From Oxytricha trifallax (taxonomy: Eukaryota; Ciliophora; Spirotrichea; Sporadotrichida; Oxytrichidae): a DNA stretch of 64,000 bases. The stretch spans positions 1 through 64,000 of the forward strand of contig ARYC01001229.1 of NCBI GenBank assembly GCA_000711775.1, read 5' to 3'. Under the pieces are notes generated by a model that was given only the letters and a program-made list of their open reading frames with translations, ran no database searches and had not been told where the DNA came from. Made by a program: the position numbers and the translations under genes. This document shows positions 22,262-32,005 of this stretch, in pieces (position 1 is the first letter of the stretch; each line of letters opens with the position of its first letter).

Positions 22262-25200
22262 ATGAATCCAGCCCAAGAGCGGGATCAGCTTGCTGAGTCT
22301 TTTCCCCTATAGATTAAAGAACGAAGCCCTGGTAAGCTTTTTTCCTTTACTAAGCACCTATATTAGAGTTAAGGAATGATAATTCAAATGAATAGTTAGC
22401 TCAACTTATTGAGCAGGGTGATCGGATTTTTGAAAATCTTGAAGCCAAGGCTAATATTGATGAGGGCGGCAAAGTGAAGGGCATTAAAGCTGAGTACAAG
22501 GGAGCCCAAGATAGCGTCAAAATCGATAGAGCAAAGGAATTCCTACATTTAAACAACTATGATTTGAGTCTCCTGTTGTAGCAGGAGGATTTCAAAGGCT
22601 ATTAAAAGACATGGGATTTTAAGAACGTTGTGAGAAAGTTAATAAACAATAACAAAAGCAAGAAAGCCAAGAACAGCAGTGATACCAAGTCACTGGTCTC
22701 TAAAAATCTTAACCACTCCCTCTCAAACGAGGAAATGAAGGTGAGTGAGTTCCAAAAAAATGTGAGCTTAGCAAGTGAATCAATGCAAGCTCCAAGACCC
22801 TTACCTTAGCTGGTTATTAACTATGGCTCAATCATTGGCCATGAGATGTTGGTCAAGCACTTTGAAAGTTTCAAATAATCAAATTATTAATAAAAGGAAC
22901 AGATCCTTCAAGATATAATGGCCCGCAACACCCAATCACTCTTTTCGTTCCTTTAGCACTTTGAGATGGCAAATGAACCCTAAGTGAACCAAGGGCTCTT
23001 CTATTTAATTACAGAGTTGATCTCAAGTAACTAAAAGCTAGACTAAGACTCCAAGGCTCGTATCTTCTTGGCTGCCCTCAGTTACTATACAGGGGAAAAA
23101 TATCAGCCAGAAGAGAACTTAATATAAGAAGCAATTCTCTTACTTATAAGGTCACCCAATGCTAGACAAGCTATAGGCTTAGCCAACTTGGTCTTTATTA
23201 CTGAGGCAACATGTCTAAGTAAGCAGCTTGCTATAGTCTAGAAGCTAAACGACTCTAATCCAGGCATCATTCAGCTTTTGGCTTAAACATGGCACTACTT
23301 TTCAATTGACCCTTAGGTCATCAAACTAATACCAAATTCCTTCTTTATAATGAACGTGCCTTTTATTATCTTGCTTAAGCAAGACTGTGGATTGAACCTT
23401 ATAAGAGACATTCCTGTAGAGTATACAGAGTACTTTGTAAGAATATGTGCCTTATGCTCTGCCCCTAACTTAGAGTCTTTAAAAGACTACATATCTTCAA
23501 CAAGGGCAACCTTCTTATAAAAGCAAGAAGTCATCGACAAAGTCTCAATGGTGCATTTTATGAAAGGCCTTGCTTCAAGACTGCAAAGCAGAGATCAATA
23601 ATGGGTAGGGAAGATTGAACAAATCAGGAAAGTATAGTAGTTGATTGTGAATGCGCAAGTCGAGAAAAATGTATAGTTAAGCATTCACACTATTGACAAC
23701 TGTCTAAACTGTGACTTCTCTGACCTTGATAGAATAATGCAATTGCCAAGGACTATGGAAGCCTTCTCTGAAAAGGCTGTTAATGACCTTCTTTAGCTAT
23801 TCAAGAATGAGAACTTATAAAACCAAGTAGCATCCAGATTCAATAGCAGGTCTCCAGAGGAACTCTTAAGAGTAAGTGCCGAATTAGAAACTTTGGAGTA
23901 AAATTTAGGCTTCAAATTCTACTGCTCTCAGGTCTTATGTTTAAACTATATCTGTGACAACCTTAACAGCAATCACTTCATTCATTTTGGTATTGGCAAT
24001 GGGAAGACCCTAATATGCATTGCTTTAGCAATCCTTATTGCTCTTAAAACTTAAAGATCAGTCTTTATACTCAGCAAGAATGAGCACTTAGTGCAAAGAG
24101 ACTTCAAACGATACTAGAGAGTCATTAAAGCAATGTAGCTTAATTGCAATCTAAACTTCTTTGCCAAAGATACTGGCATCTATTTCTACACTTAGCCCTA
24201 ATTAAAGAAGATGCAAAAGAACAGCAAGGCTGTGAGTGTATGGTAGCAAAGCTACGTATTAGTGGACGAGTACGACTGGATTATGTTTGATGGCTCTGTT
24301 GATACTATAATCAACTCTCTTGAGTACTTTCAGCAAGCTCATAAAGTGATAGGATTTTCTGGAAGCAATCTCTCTTTTACTGAAGAGAACTGTTTAAAGC
24401 TAGCTTTTCAAGCTACACCTGTAGTATTTCCCACTCTTGATAAACTCTAGGGAAATAAAAAGACTCAATACCCGGATGTGTTTGTGAGCACTAATTAGAG
24501 TGATTACTTGGCTAAGATCAAAGAAATTATAATAGAGCAGCTAAGCCACTCCCCAGTTCTAATAGTGGCTTCAACTAACTATAATGCAATAGAGATAGGC
24601 CTTTTGAGATCGGGCTACGACTTCACAAGTTTAAGCAGAGGGCAAGCCGCCAATATCGAATCCATGATTGAAGGCAGATACTTAATGAAGAATGCGAAAA
24701 AGGAATATGGAATATACTTGCTGAATGAAGCTCATGGAAGAGGGACTGACATTCAGACGAATGATGAAATCAACTAGAACGGAGGTTCTTACCTCATCAT
24801 CGCAGATGTCTTCTCTAAAAGGTCTGAAGAGCAGATTATAGGAAGAATTGGAAGACTTAATACTAAGGGCAGATGGCAAAGAGTTTTGTATAGACTCAAC
24901 TCCAAAGATAGTGCTGAGTAGCTTCTTTACGTAGAGTAGAATGAGATCGACCTTATATTAGACAAAAAGTTCAATGAAGTATAATTTAATTTGTAAGACA
25001 AATAAGAAGCTACTGATATGGATATTATTGATCAAGCAAAGGAGCCCGAAGTTCCTTCTGAATAGATTATAGCCATCGATCATTAAGTTGCAGTTGTAAA
25101 GGCTATAGTGGAGAAGATAGTCGAAAAAGTAGAAAGTTCTTTCATAGGAGCCAAAAAGGATATCGAGGAAGCAAAGAAGGCCTCTGAAGAGGAAATGAAA

Positions 25201-25668
25201 ACTGAAGCTGTGGCTGAAGAGCCAGACACTCAAAGTAAATTAGGGTTCTATTAACCTTCTATCATAGAATTCATTGTAGAGAAGATGAGCCAGAACCCTG
25301 CGCTCTAAGACAAGCCTATTAGTGAAGTTGAGAAGATCTTCAAAAACGGCGTGAGGCGCCAATATGAGGAGATCACTTAAGAGCCAGGCAGAGAAAGATC
25401 GAAGAGCAAGGAAGGAAAGAAAAAGACTAATAAGAGAAGTAGGAAGGCTTATGAGAAGGCAGAGCAGATTAAGGACTTAGTTGAAAAGTGAGTTATACTT
25501 GTAAGGAGGAGTTGCAGAGACAAGTCTTTTAGTGAAACTTACAAGGAGCATGAAGAGGTCGAAGAAAGTATGGAAGCCTGGTTGAAGAAGGCTTCAAATT
25601 AAAAGAGAAACTTGAAAAGTGATATAGATCATAGGAACCCCTAAAGAGAGGGGTTAAAAAGAAGATGA
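22262..25668 (+). CDS. SecA-like DEAD-motor (helicase/translocase) protein, transposon-borne
   Basis: Open from ATG 22262 to TGA 25666-25668 once two introns are removed (22332-22366, 35 nt; 25488-25517, 30 nt); predicted 1113 residues with dozens of UAA/UAG Gln codons. Residues 1-560 are alpha-helical without a known domain. Motor motifs follow SecA order: GIGNGKTLICIALAI (Walker A, about 565), LSKNEHLVQRDF (like SecA NDYLAQRD), VDEYDWI (DEVDS motif, about 657), HGRGTDI (like AGRGTDI, about 813) and QIIGRIGRLNTKGR (arginine-finger motif, about 846). The C terminus is K/E-rich and coiled. SecA drives protein export in bacteria; eukaryotic SecA-like proteins of ciliates are uncharacterised. 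Its role in transposition or DNA elimination is inference. It converges on the 22-kDa-like gene 93 bp downstream. Confidence 0.88.
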
Positions 25669-25761
25669 TTTTAAAGCTTAATTTCTAAAAGAATTCACCA
25701 TATTCTAACTCTTTCTATTAGTAGTGTTCAGAGAATGGATGAGAATAGAGACCAGCAGAAG

Positions 25762-26591
25762 TCAAAGGCTGAAGTTCTGCACCTGCCCTTCCAGATTCTG
25801 AGAGCCGAAGTCTTGCATAACTTGCTCCTTCATTTTGAGTAAGTCAAGTACTTCACTTTCCAAGTTATCATGCTCTTGCTTCAGCCTCTTAGTTTCTTAT
25901 AGAAAGAGCTGCCTGTCTGACTTCAAGGCTGTCTCATAATCTTTCACCTCTTCAATTTCATCTCTTGTTCTCTTTCTTTTAGATGAGTCCTTCATGAGAT
26001 TCACAGCTTTGCCTCTCTCGGCTACAAAGGAAATGTAAAGAGAGTAAACTTACTGCTGAAGCTGAGGCATCTAGAGAGTGCGTCAACAAATTCAGGTCTC
26101 ATTTCAATGACTAGGTCTCTGCTTTGCTCAAGCCTTTCTTTCCGTTAAAGCATTGCATCGTGAATCATGTTGGTGACACCGTCGGTGTCTAAGGTATAGA
26201 GCAAATCACAGATCCATTGCCTGTCTAAGTGGACCCAGTCTCGCTCATCAGGGAGAAAGTTGAGTAGTCTGGGGATGTCTCTCGCATAATCGAGGAAGTC
26301 CTGGACTGTAAGTCCCTCTATGTGAGGCACTGCGGACACTTTGACGTCTTCTCTTCTGATGTACTATGAAGACGGTTACAATTAAGGAGAGATGCTTACC
26401 TCCTTCTTTGCTCTTATGATGGACTTGAAGAAGTAAATGTTGGTTGAATCAGACTTGGGTAAGAAGGCCCGACAATCCTGGGTGAGAAAGTTGTAGAGCT
26501 CTTTCTTGCTTTTGCACTTCTAAGCTAGTTCTTAAACATTGATGCCAGTAAGTTACGCTTGGTTCATTAAATTCTAATAGGAGGGTGCCAT
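25762..26591 (-). CDS. TBE 22-kDa-like protein with C-terminal leucine-heptad coiled coil
   Basis: ATG 26591 to TGA 25764-25762 with introns 26364-26399 (36 nt) and 26022-26053 (32 nt); 253 residues, fully open. CKSKKELYNFL, AFLPKSDSTNIYFFKSIIR and EDVKVSAVPHIEGLTVQDFL align by eye with FRSKEDLHRYL, LYLPTMEGTKIKFLRAIL and QDVKVAEIPNYPEI of the TBE protein. The third exon adds a basic patch (KRKRTR, 182-187) and a regular heptad series L200, F207, L214, L221, L228, V235: a coiled coil resembling a basic zipper but without the bZIP Asn/Arg signature. It is head to head with the transposase (167 bp apart). Dimerisation or DNA binding is inferred. Confidence 0.82.
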
Positions 26592-26758
26592 CAGCCGTTT
26601 TAAATAGCCAAATATTGGCTCATGAAGACAGCACTGTTACTATAATGAGATAGTCATTTTCACTATTATGAAATGCTTTCAGCATGATCCGATTTCCGCA
26701 TGCGGATTTCCTACCAGCACCAAAGTAATTCATTATTAGGAAATTAAGCAATGAACTT
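26592..26758. promoter_or_regulatory. Shared 5' region of the divergent 22-kDa-like and transposase genes
   Basis: 167 bp between two start codons pointing apart. It contains the palindrome TCCGCATGCGGA (about 26695-26706). A bidirectional promoter is the simplest reading; the palindrome is a candidate binding site. Confidence 0.4.
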
Positions 26759-28392
26759 ATGGAATCAAGTTCTAAAAAGAGATAGTCTAAGCTGGTTGAA
26801 TTTTTCCAATAAGAGGAAGAAGATAAAAGCTCTAGTAGTTCAGATAGTGAGCGAAGCTCAAGTAGTGAAACAGATGATGAAAGCAATACTGCAGATTACA
26901 TAACAACCAATATGTTATACTAAAGGAACATTACAGTTGCTGATGTTGAGATAGAGACTGTAAGTAAAAGAGAGATGCTTAACTACTACTATGATCTGGA
27001 AGATTCATTAGAATCTTTGAATTTCAAAGGATTTATTATTGATCCTAAGGAAACTTATAGAGTAAGTAAACTAGGAGGATTTAAGGAATCGTTACTAGAT
27101 GGCCACTAAATATATACTCTTGGCCAGATAACACTTGAGATCTACACAGACTATACCTAATCAGAATTAGAACCTTAAGGTATGCTCGAAAGAGCCCCTT
27201 TAATAGATATGAAGTAATTAGAATAGAAAGTATTAGAGAACCATAAAATGAAAGACTCACTTCCAGTCTTTGGACAGCATACTTAGCTTTAAGCTATAGT
27301 GCCTCGAAGATAACTCAAGATCATGAGGAAAGAAAAGGAGCAGCAGCAAAAAGAGCTAAAGCTGGCTCAGGAATCTCAAAGACTAAGGATGTCTGAAAAG
27401 CTAAACTGGCTAGCAGATTATGAAGAGGCTTGGCATTTCATACTATAAGTTAAGAAGGTACCTTAACAATCCCTTAAAAAAAGCAAACTTTTGGAATCTT
27501 AAGTAAGTTAATAGAGGCAAGTATAAGAAGCTGCACAGCAGAGCTCGCACTCATATAGTGAATATGCTTACTTATGACTAAGTGCCTATCTAAATATCAG
27601 ATATACAGAAAAGCTTAGTGTCAAAGATCCAGCTTCACTGTTCAAAGTAGATGATTCGAAGGTTCCTTAAGAATGAACTAATGATGACATACAAGTAAGT
27701 TAAGTAGATAACGAACCTTCATAACAATAATAGTAGTAAGCTTCAACGCTAGTATGCAGCCTAACAATTCATACTCTTTCTAAGTGAAGGCAAGAGAATT
27801 ATCAATATTGATGAATCAGTATTGCACTAAACTGATGAAAGAAGAAGAGGCTGGACAGCTCCCTATGTTAAGAATAGGGTTACAAAATCTTAGAGGCTTA
27901 GTCAAATGAACTTGATTATTGGAGTGTCAAACACTGGAGAGTTGTTCTATACTGTGAATAGGGGAAGAACTAATCAACACTCATTTATGTACTTCTTATG
28001 CAAGCTTGCGCTTACATTAGATGATATAGATTTGGAGTGGAGAAAGAATACTGTTATCATGATTGATAACGCTCCCTATCACAGATCTTAAGAAGTAATG
28101 GCAAAGTATGCCAATCTCAAATTACCACTCATGTTTCTTGGGCCTTATTATTACAGGCTAGCTCCTGCAGAGCTTATGTACTCTTGGATTAAGAACAGAG
28201 ACTTGAATCCTTTGAATACAAGAGCTTAATCAAAGTAAGTTATGATAAGTTAACCCTTATAGAGGTTATTGGGCAGCCTTTATGAAAGAGCTTGGAATGA
28301 ATATAAGTAGGATCAACCAAAATCTTGTTAGGAGATGCTACTATCATGTCTTAACTGCTGCTTTGGAATCTATCTCACTTAAAGACTTGTGA
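26759..28392 (+). CDS. DD34E transposase (IS630/Tc1-mariner type) with PIP-box-like N terminus
   Basis: ATG 26759 to TGA 28390-28392. One intron at 28235-28262 (28 nt) restores the C terminus RCYYHVLTAALESISLKDL. One extra A in the A7 run near 27476-27482 breaks the frame; without it the product is about 534 residues. N terminus: QSKLVEFF (residues 9-16) fits the PCNA-binding QxxLxxFF consensus, followed by an acidic Ser tract and a K/Q-rich coil. DNA-binding part: KQMIRRFLKNELMMTYKQVK. Catalytic residues: D351 (INIDESVL), D436 (IDNAPYH) and E471 (APAELMY), with 34 residues between the last two. It likely moves this element; germline excision roles are known for TBE transposases only. Confidence 0.87.
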
Positions 28393-29480
28393 GGATCAAA
28401 TTAAATTTATACTTTTGTATAAGAGAAGGTATCTCAAAGTAAAAAGTTTAAAGAAAATAAAAAATAACTTTAAGCTTTTTATAATAGAAACTTTATTTTT
28501 AATTTTAAAGAGCATATTTCTTAACAATTATGAATTCATCACAGTTAAAGTTTGTAAAGTTTTCTTATTCATTCAAGATATTTAATTAATAATCAAAATT
28601 TCATATATATTTAAACCTAAATAACAAAATATTTCAATAAAATATCATATTCTTAAAAGTGTATTATTTCAAATAATTATTGATAAATTTCTTCAATTCT
28701 AGTTCAATTTATTTATTTTAAAGTATAATTTTCATATAAAATTTTAAATATATTAACTAACTTATAAGAAAATTCAAGTTAACTTAGATTTAAATTTATA
28801 TTTAAATAAATTCAATAAGTTATTATTAATAGCTACTTAAAACGAATTTGCTTAAAATATTGTTGGATAGTATTTAAATATCAATAAATAAATGCAAAAT
28901 ATTATTTTATTTAAACTTATCTGTAAATTTTGAAACTTAAAAATCGAGACTTAATATTGCTTAACTAGAAATGTAAAAGTATTTAATTAGTAATAAGCTG
29001 ATCAAATTTTTATGAACATTCAAATTTTATATAAATAAAGAAGTTATTAATGTACTTATAATTTTATAATAAAATCTAATGTATCTTAAAATTTAAGATA
29101 AAATATTTTAAAAATTAAAATATAAAATAAATTTACACTTTTGTAAATTAAGTTGGAAATTTGAGATTTCCTGTATTGCCCTTGCTTGGTTCAAAATATG
29201 AACCCTAAATTCTTTAAATCTCCTAAATTATAAGTTTAAAATTAAAATAAACTTATGTGGGCTTGACTCCTATAAGTATAGGAATATGTAATTTTAACTT
29301 ACTTATGATAAAAAATAAGTTAAATAAAGATTAAAAAAATAAATTAAAATAAAATAATATAATTACTTCAAATAATAATAAAATCAATCCAGATTCCTCA
29401 GACCTAACAAATAATTCAAGATTACAAATAATTTATTAATAAAAAACAGAATAAATAATTAATCAAACCTAAAATGATTA
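28393..29480. other. Very AT-rich non-coding stretch inside the 10.6-kb element
   Basis: About 1.1 kb of nearly pure A/T runs downstream of the transposase. No open frame, palindrome or repeat that I can support. Confidence 0.5.
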
Positions 29481-29489
29481 TTATTAATA

Positions 29490-29735
29490 ATACCTGTGCA
29501 GTGTCGTTGTATCGTAGTTATATTCCCCTCAGAACTTGGTTGTGCCGACCCGAGGGCTTGTGTACATTGTTATCTCAGAGTTTGTTGTTGCAGCTTCAGT
29601 TAGACTGGATTTAAACCCTAGTCTATGCAACAACGTAACGAGTAGACCAATCGTTACCCCCTTGAGTGAACACGTTGCTATATACAGCCTGCCTGGCCAG
29701 CGGGTAGTGTTCTACTAGGGACCAAGATTCTTTGT
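29490..29735. other. GC-balanced island inside the 10.6-kb element
   Basis: 250 bp with balanced base content (for instance GTGCCGACCCGAGGGCTTGT at 29540-29559) inside DNA of almost only A and T. The plus frame from 29536 is open for 60 codons, but without ATG or known motif. It could be a small RNA gene, a captured gene piece or a control region. No tRNA-like cloverleaf was found by eye. Confidence 0.35.
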
Positions 29736-31385
29736 ATCCAGTTTTTTGTTTAGTTCTTTTTTAATTTTTTTAATCTAATATAGGTAAAATTGGTGATAAA
29801 TTTGAAAGCTAAATGATTCAAAACTTTTTTGGAATTGAGAATACAGCATACAAATTCAAAATATCTGCAATTCAATTTAATTGCAATTCAAGATTCAAAG
29901 TGTGAATCCAACAAATATTTGTTTCATCAATCTCAAATATTACAACACAATCTCAAATTGATTTGATTCTAAATTGAGAGAAATTACAAATTCATGATAA
30001 CATTGAACTATATTCAAAAAAATTGAAAGCTATAAATTAAAAAATATCAATAAAATGTCATTAAAATTTAAGGTAAGTATTTAATTATTTTATTTATAAA
30101 ATATACAATTTGTATAGTTATTTGATTGCTTTAGCATTTATAACTTATAGATAGTTATAAATATAAAATAAAAGGCAGAAATTTTTTAATTTTATATAAA
30201 TCATATTAAATATATTAAGTTTGATAAATTCTCGATATAAATAATTTGAATATGAATATGAATAAATATAAAGCAATATAATCTGTATTTATATATCTAT
30301 ATATAACAAACTTTCATTAAATTTGATGAAATTATAAAATTATATCAATTTAAATTACTTTTAAAATTTAAATAAAATTATAAATATAAATTAAATTTTA
30401 TAAATTTATTTTATTAATTAAGTTAAAATAGATTATATTGTATTTTTATTTATAAAATTTAACACAACTTTTGCTATAAATTTCTTGAATTGATATAGAC
30501 TTTTATTCTTTAAATTATTTTTCTTTCAAATAGATGCAGCTAAAATACTAAAATAGTAGTTTTATTTATTTTAAGTAGGAAATTTATTGTTTTATATATT
30601 TAAAATTGAATTTACATATATTGAATTATATGAATACACTTTTTACAGGAAAATTTGAGAGAAATAATTTTTATTTTTTACTAAATAAATTTATAAAAAA
30701 TTTAATTTATATTTCTATTTTTTTAACTTATATTTGAGATTCAATCTTCAAATTTGAGAATTGAAAAAGGAAATTTAGTCGGGATATTTGAATTGGAACT
30801 GTGTCATATCTCAAATATTTAGAATTGAGTAGTTCACATTTTAGATTGAAAGTAAATTACCATGTGATCAATTTGTGAATGTCATAAGGTGCAATCTGAA
30901 ATTTCCGCGATCAATTTGTTTCCAATTCTAAAATATGTTAAGATTGAATTCACAATTTCATCAAATAGTTAATAAATTAATAAATAAAAATAAAAAAATG
31001 CATTTTATATAAGAATTGATATTAAAATGCTAAAATATGAGAATTTAAGGTAAATTTAAAGAATATTTTTCTTTCTATAGCATATATACAAATTTTGATA
31101 TATAATTATCAATAAATTAAAAAATTTTATTTATAAGTAAAAAAATATGATTAAAAAATTAAAAAGATTAAAATAGAGAAATTTGAGAAACATAAATTAT
31201 TTGTTTACCATTACGTAAAATTGAATTGATATTTTGAATTTTTTATATATCAATTTAAAATATTATTAATACATGTTATTGGAAGTGCAATAGCTTTGAA
31301 TTAAGAATTGATAATTTTATTTGTTTAAATCGATTAAATTTTAGCTGAATTAAAATAAGCTTAATAATAAATGCTTATAGCCCTT
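29736..31385. other. AT-rich stretch with degenerate inverted similarity
   Basis: Two blocks rich in words such as AAATTTGAGATT and TCAAATTTGAG (29810-30020 and 30730-30960) look like worn inverted repeats of a decayed foldback. No coding signal. Confidence in the pairing is low because the words are simple. Confidence 0.3.
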
Positions 31386-31402
31386 CAAAACCCCAAAACC
31401 CC
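31386..31402. repeat. Internal telomere-like repeat C4A4C4-type
   Basis: CAAAACCCCAAAACCCC, identical to the 17-bp end of the TBE at 4437. It lies 43 bp before a small ORF and about 400 bp inside the right inverted repeat. Either a leftover TBE end or a telomere-like sequence of a captured macronuclear-type molecule. Confidence 0.75.
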
Positions 31403-31444
31403 TGCTCGATTAAACTTGGGATTTTATTGCACTGGTTGGAAATA

Positions 31445-31776
31445 ATGACCGCAGGCAAGAGAGACATGAAGTCTACGCTTTTGCAGGAATTGAGAGCTAA
31501 AGCAAGTGCACATGAACGAGACTATGGTCCTTTGAATTCCACCATAGTAGTTAAGTTTTAAAATTTAATAGTATTAATAATTTAATTAAAATTTGAATTA
31601 AGGAAAAGAGGGAGGTTCAAAACGAGTGCCCCATGAACCTTGCAAATGACGCAACTCAGCTCACAGATGTCAAAAGTAGGGTAAGGACCACATATTCTTC
31701 ATCTACGCACTGTGCTCTATCCAATGGTAAAGTATGGGACCGAAATAAAATTCGAACTTTTTTCCCACATTACTGA
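31445..31776 (+). CDS. Small unknown gene near the right end of the 10.6-kb element
   Basis: ATG 31445 to TGA 31774-31776, with one AT-rich intron at 31547-31602 (56 nt, GT...AG); 91 residues. Sequence parts: MTAGKRDMKSTLLQELRAKA, ERDYGPLNSTI, then EVQNECPMNLANDATQLTD and KVWDRNKIRTFFPHY. The exons are clearly less AT-rich than their surroundings, and removing the intron keeps one frame open, which supports a real gene. No family recognised. It directly precedes the right inverted repeat. Confidence 0.5.
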
Positions 31777-31796
31777 TCATTGGAAACTGCACTTTG

Positions 31797-31908
31797 AAGG
31801 CCCTATAATAAGTTAAATTGTGAAGTTTGGAATTTCGCTATTTATCTGATATTAAATCATCACTATACCAACTTATAAATCTATCACGCATATATGTATT
31901 GGAGTTTT

Positions 31909-31955
<47 letters not shown>

Positions 31956-32005
31956 TTCGTGTATTAAATGAAAAGCTACCAAATTCCTATAATAATTAAT
32001 TAATG
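31797..32005. repeat. Right terminal inverted repeat of the 10.6-kb element
   Basis: Inverted copy of 21411-21597, including ATTGTGAAGTTTGGAATTTC and ATCACGCATATATGTATTGG. GAGTTTTGGGG is six to seven bases longer here than at the left end. A (TA)n run at 31915-31951 is followed by more inverted similarity (AAAGCTACCAAATTC). Confidence 0.9.

Larger units (their letters stand above)
21411..32005. mobile_element. 10.6-kb inverted-repeat transposon with SecA-like, 22-kDa-like and transposase genes
   Basis: Terminal inverted repeats (21411-21597 and 31797-32005) enclose four genes: SecA-like helicase (plus), 22-kDa-like coiled coil (minus), DD34E transposase (plus) and a small gene (plus). The repeats contain C4A4-like steps (TATATAAACCCCAATACA; GGAGTTTTGGGGTTTATATA) next to TA runs, recalling TBE ends. 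The transposase and 22-kDa-like genes are relatives of the TBE genes but arranged head to head rather than tail to tail. The large genes are open over their full length apart from one homopolymer slip, so the element looks young. I know of no described TBE relative with a SecA-like gene; that is memory, not a search. Confidence 0.85.

Noticed and set aside
28393..29480. Long stretches without TGA in the AT-rich DNA after the transposase
   Set aside because: With UAA/UAG as Gln, A/T-rich DNA is open by composition; no motif or start supports a gene.
29490..29735. tRNA gene in the GC-balanced island
   Set aside because: No acceptor stem, T-loop (GTTCRA) or cloverleaf arrangement could be found on either strand.
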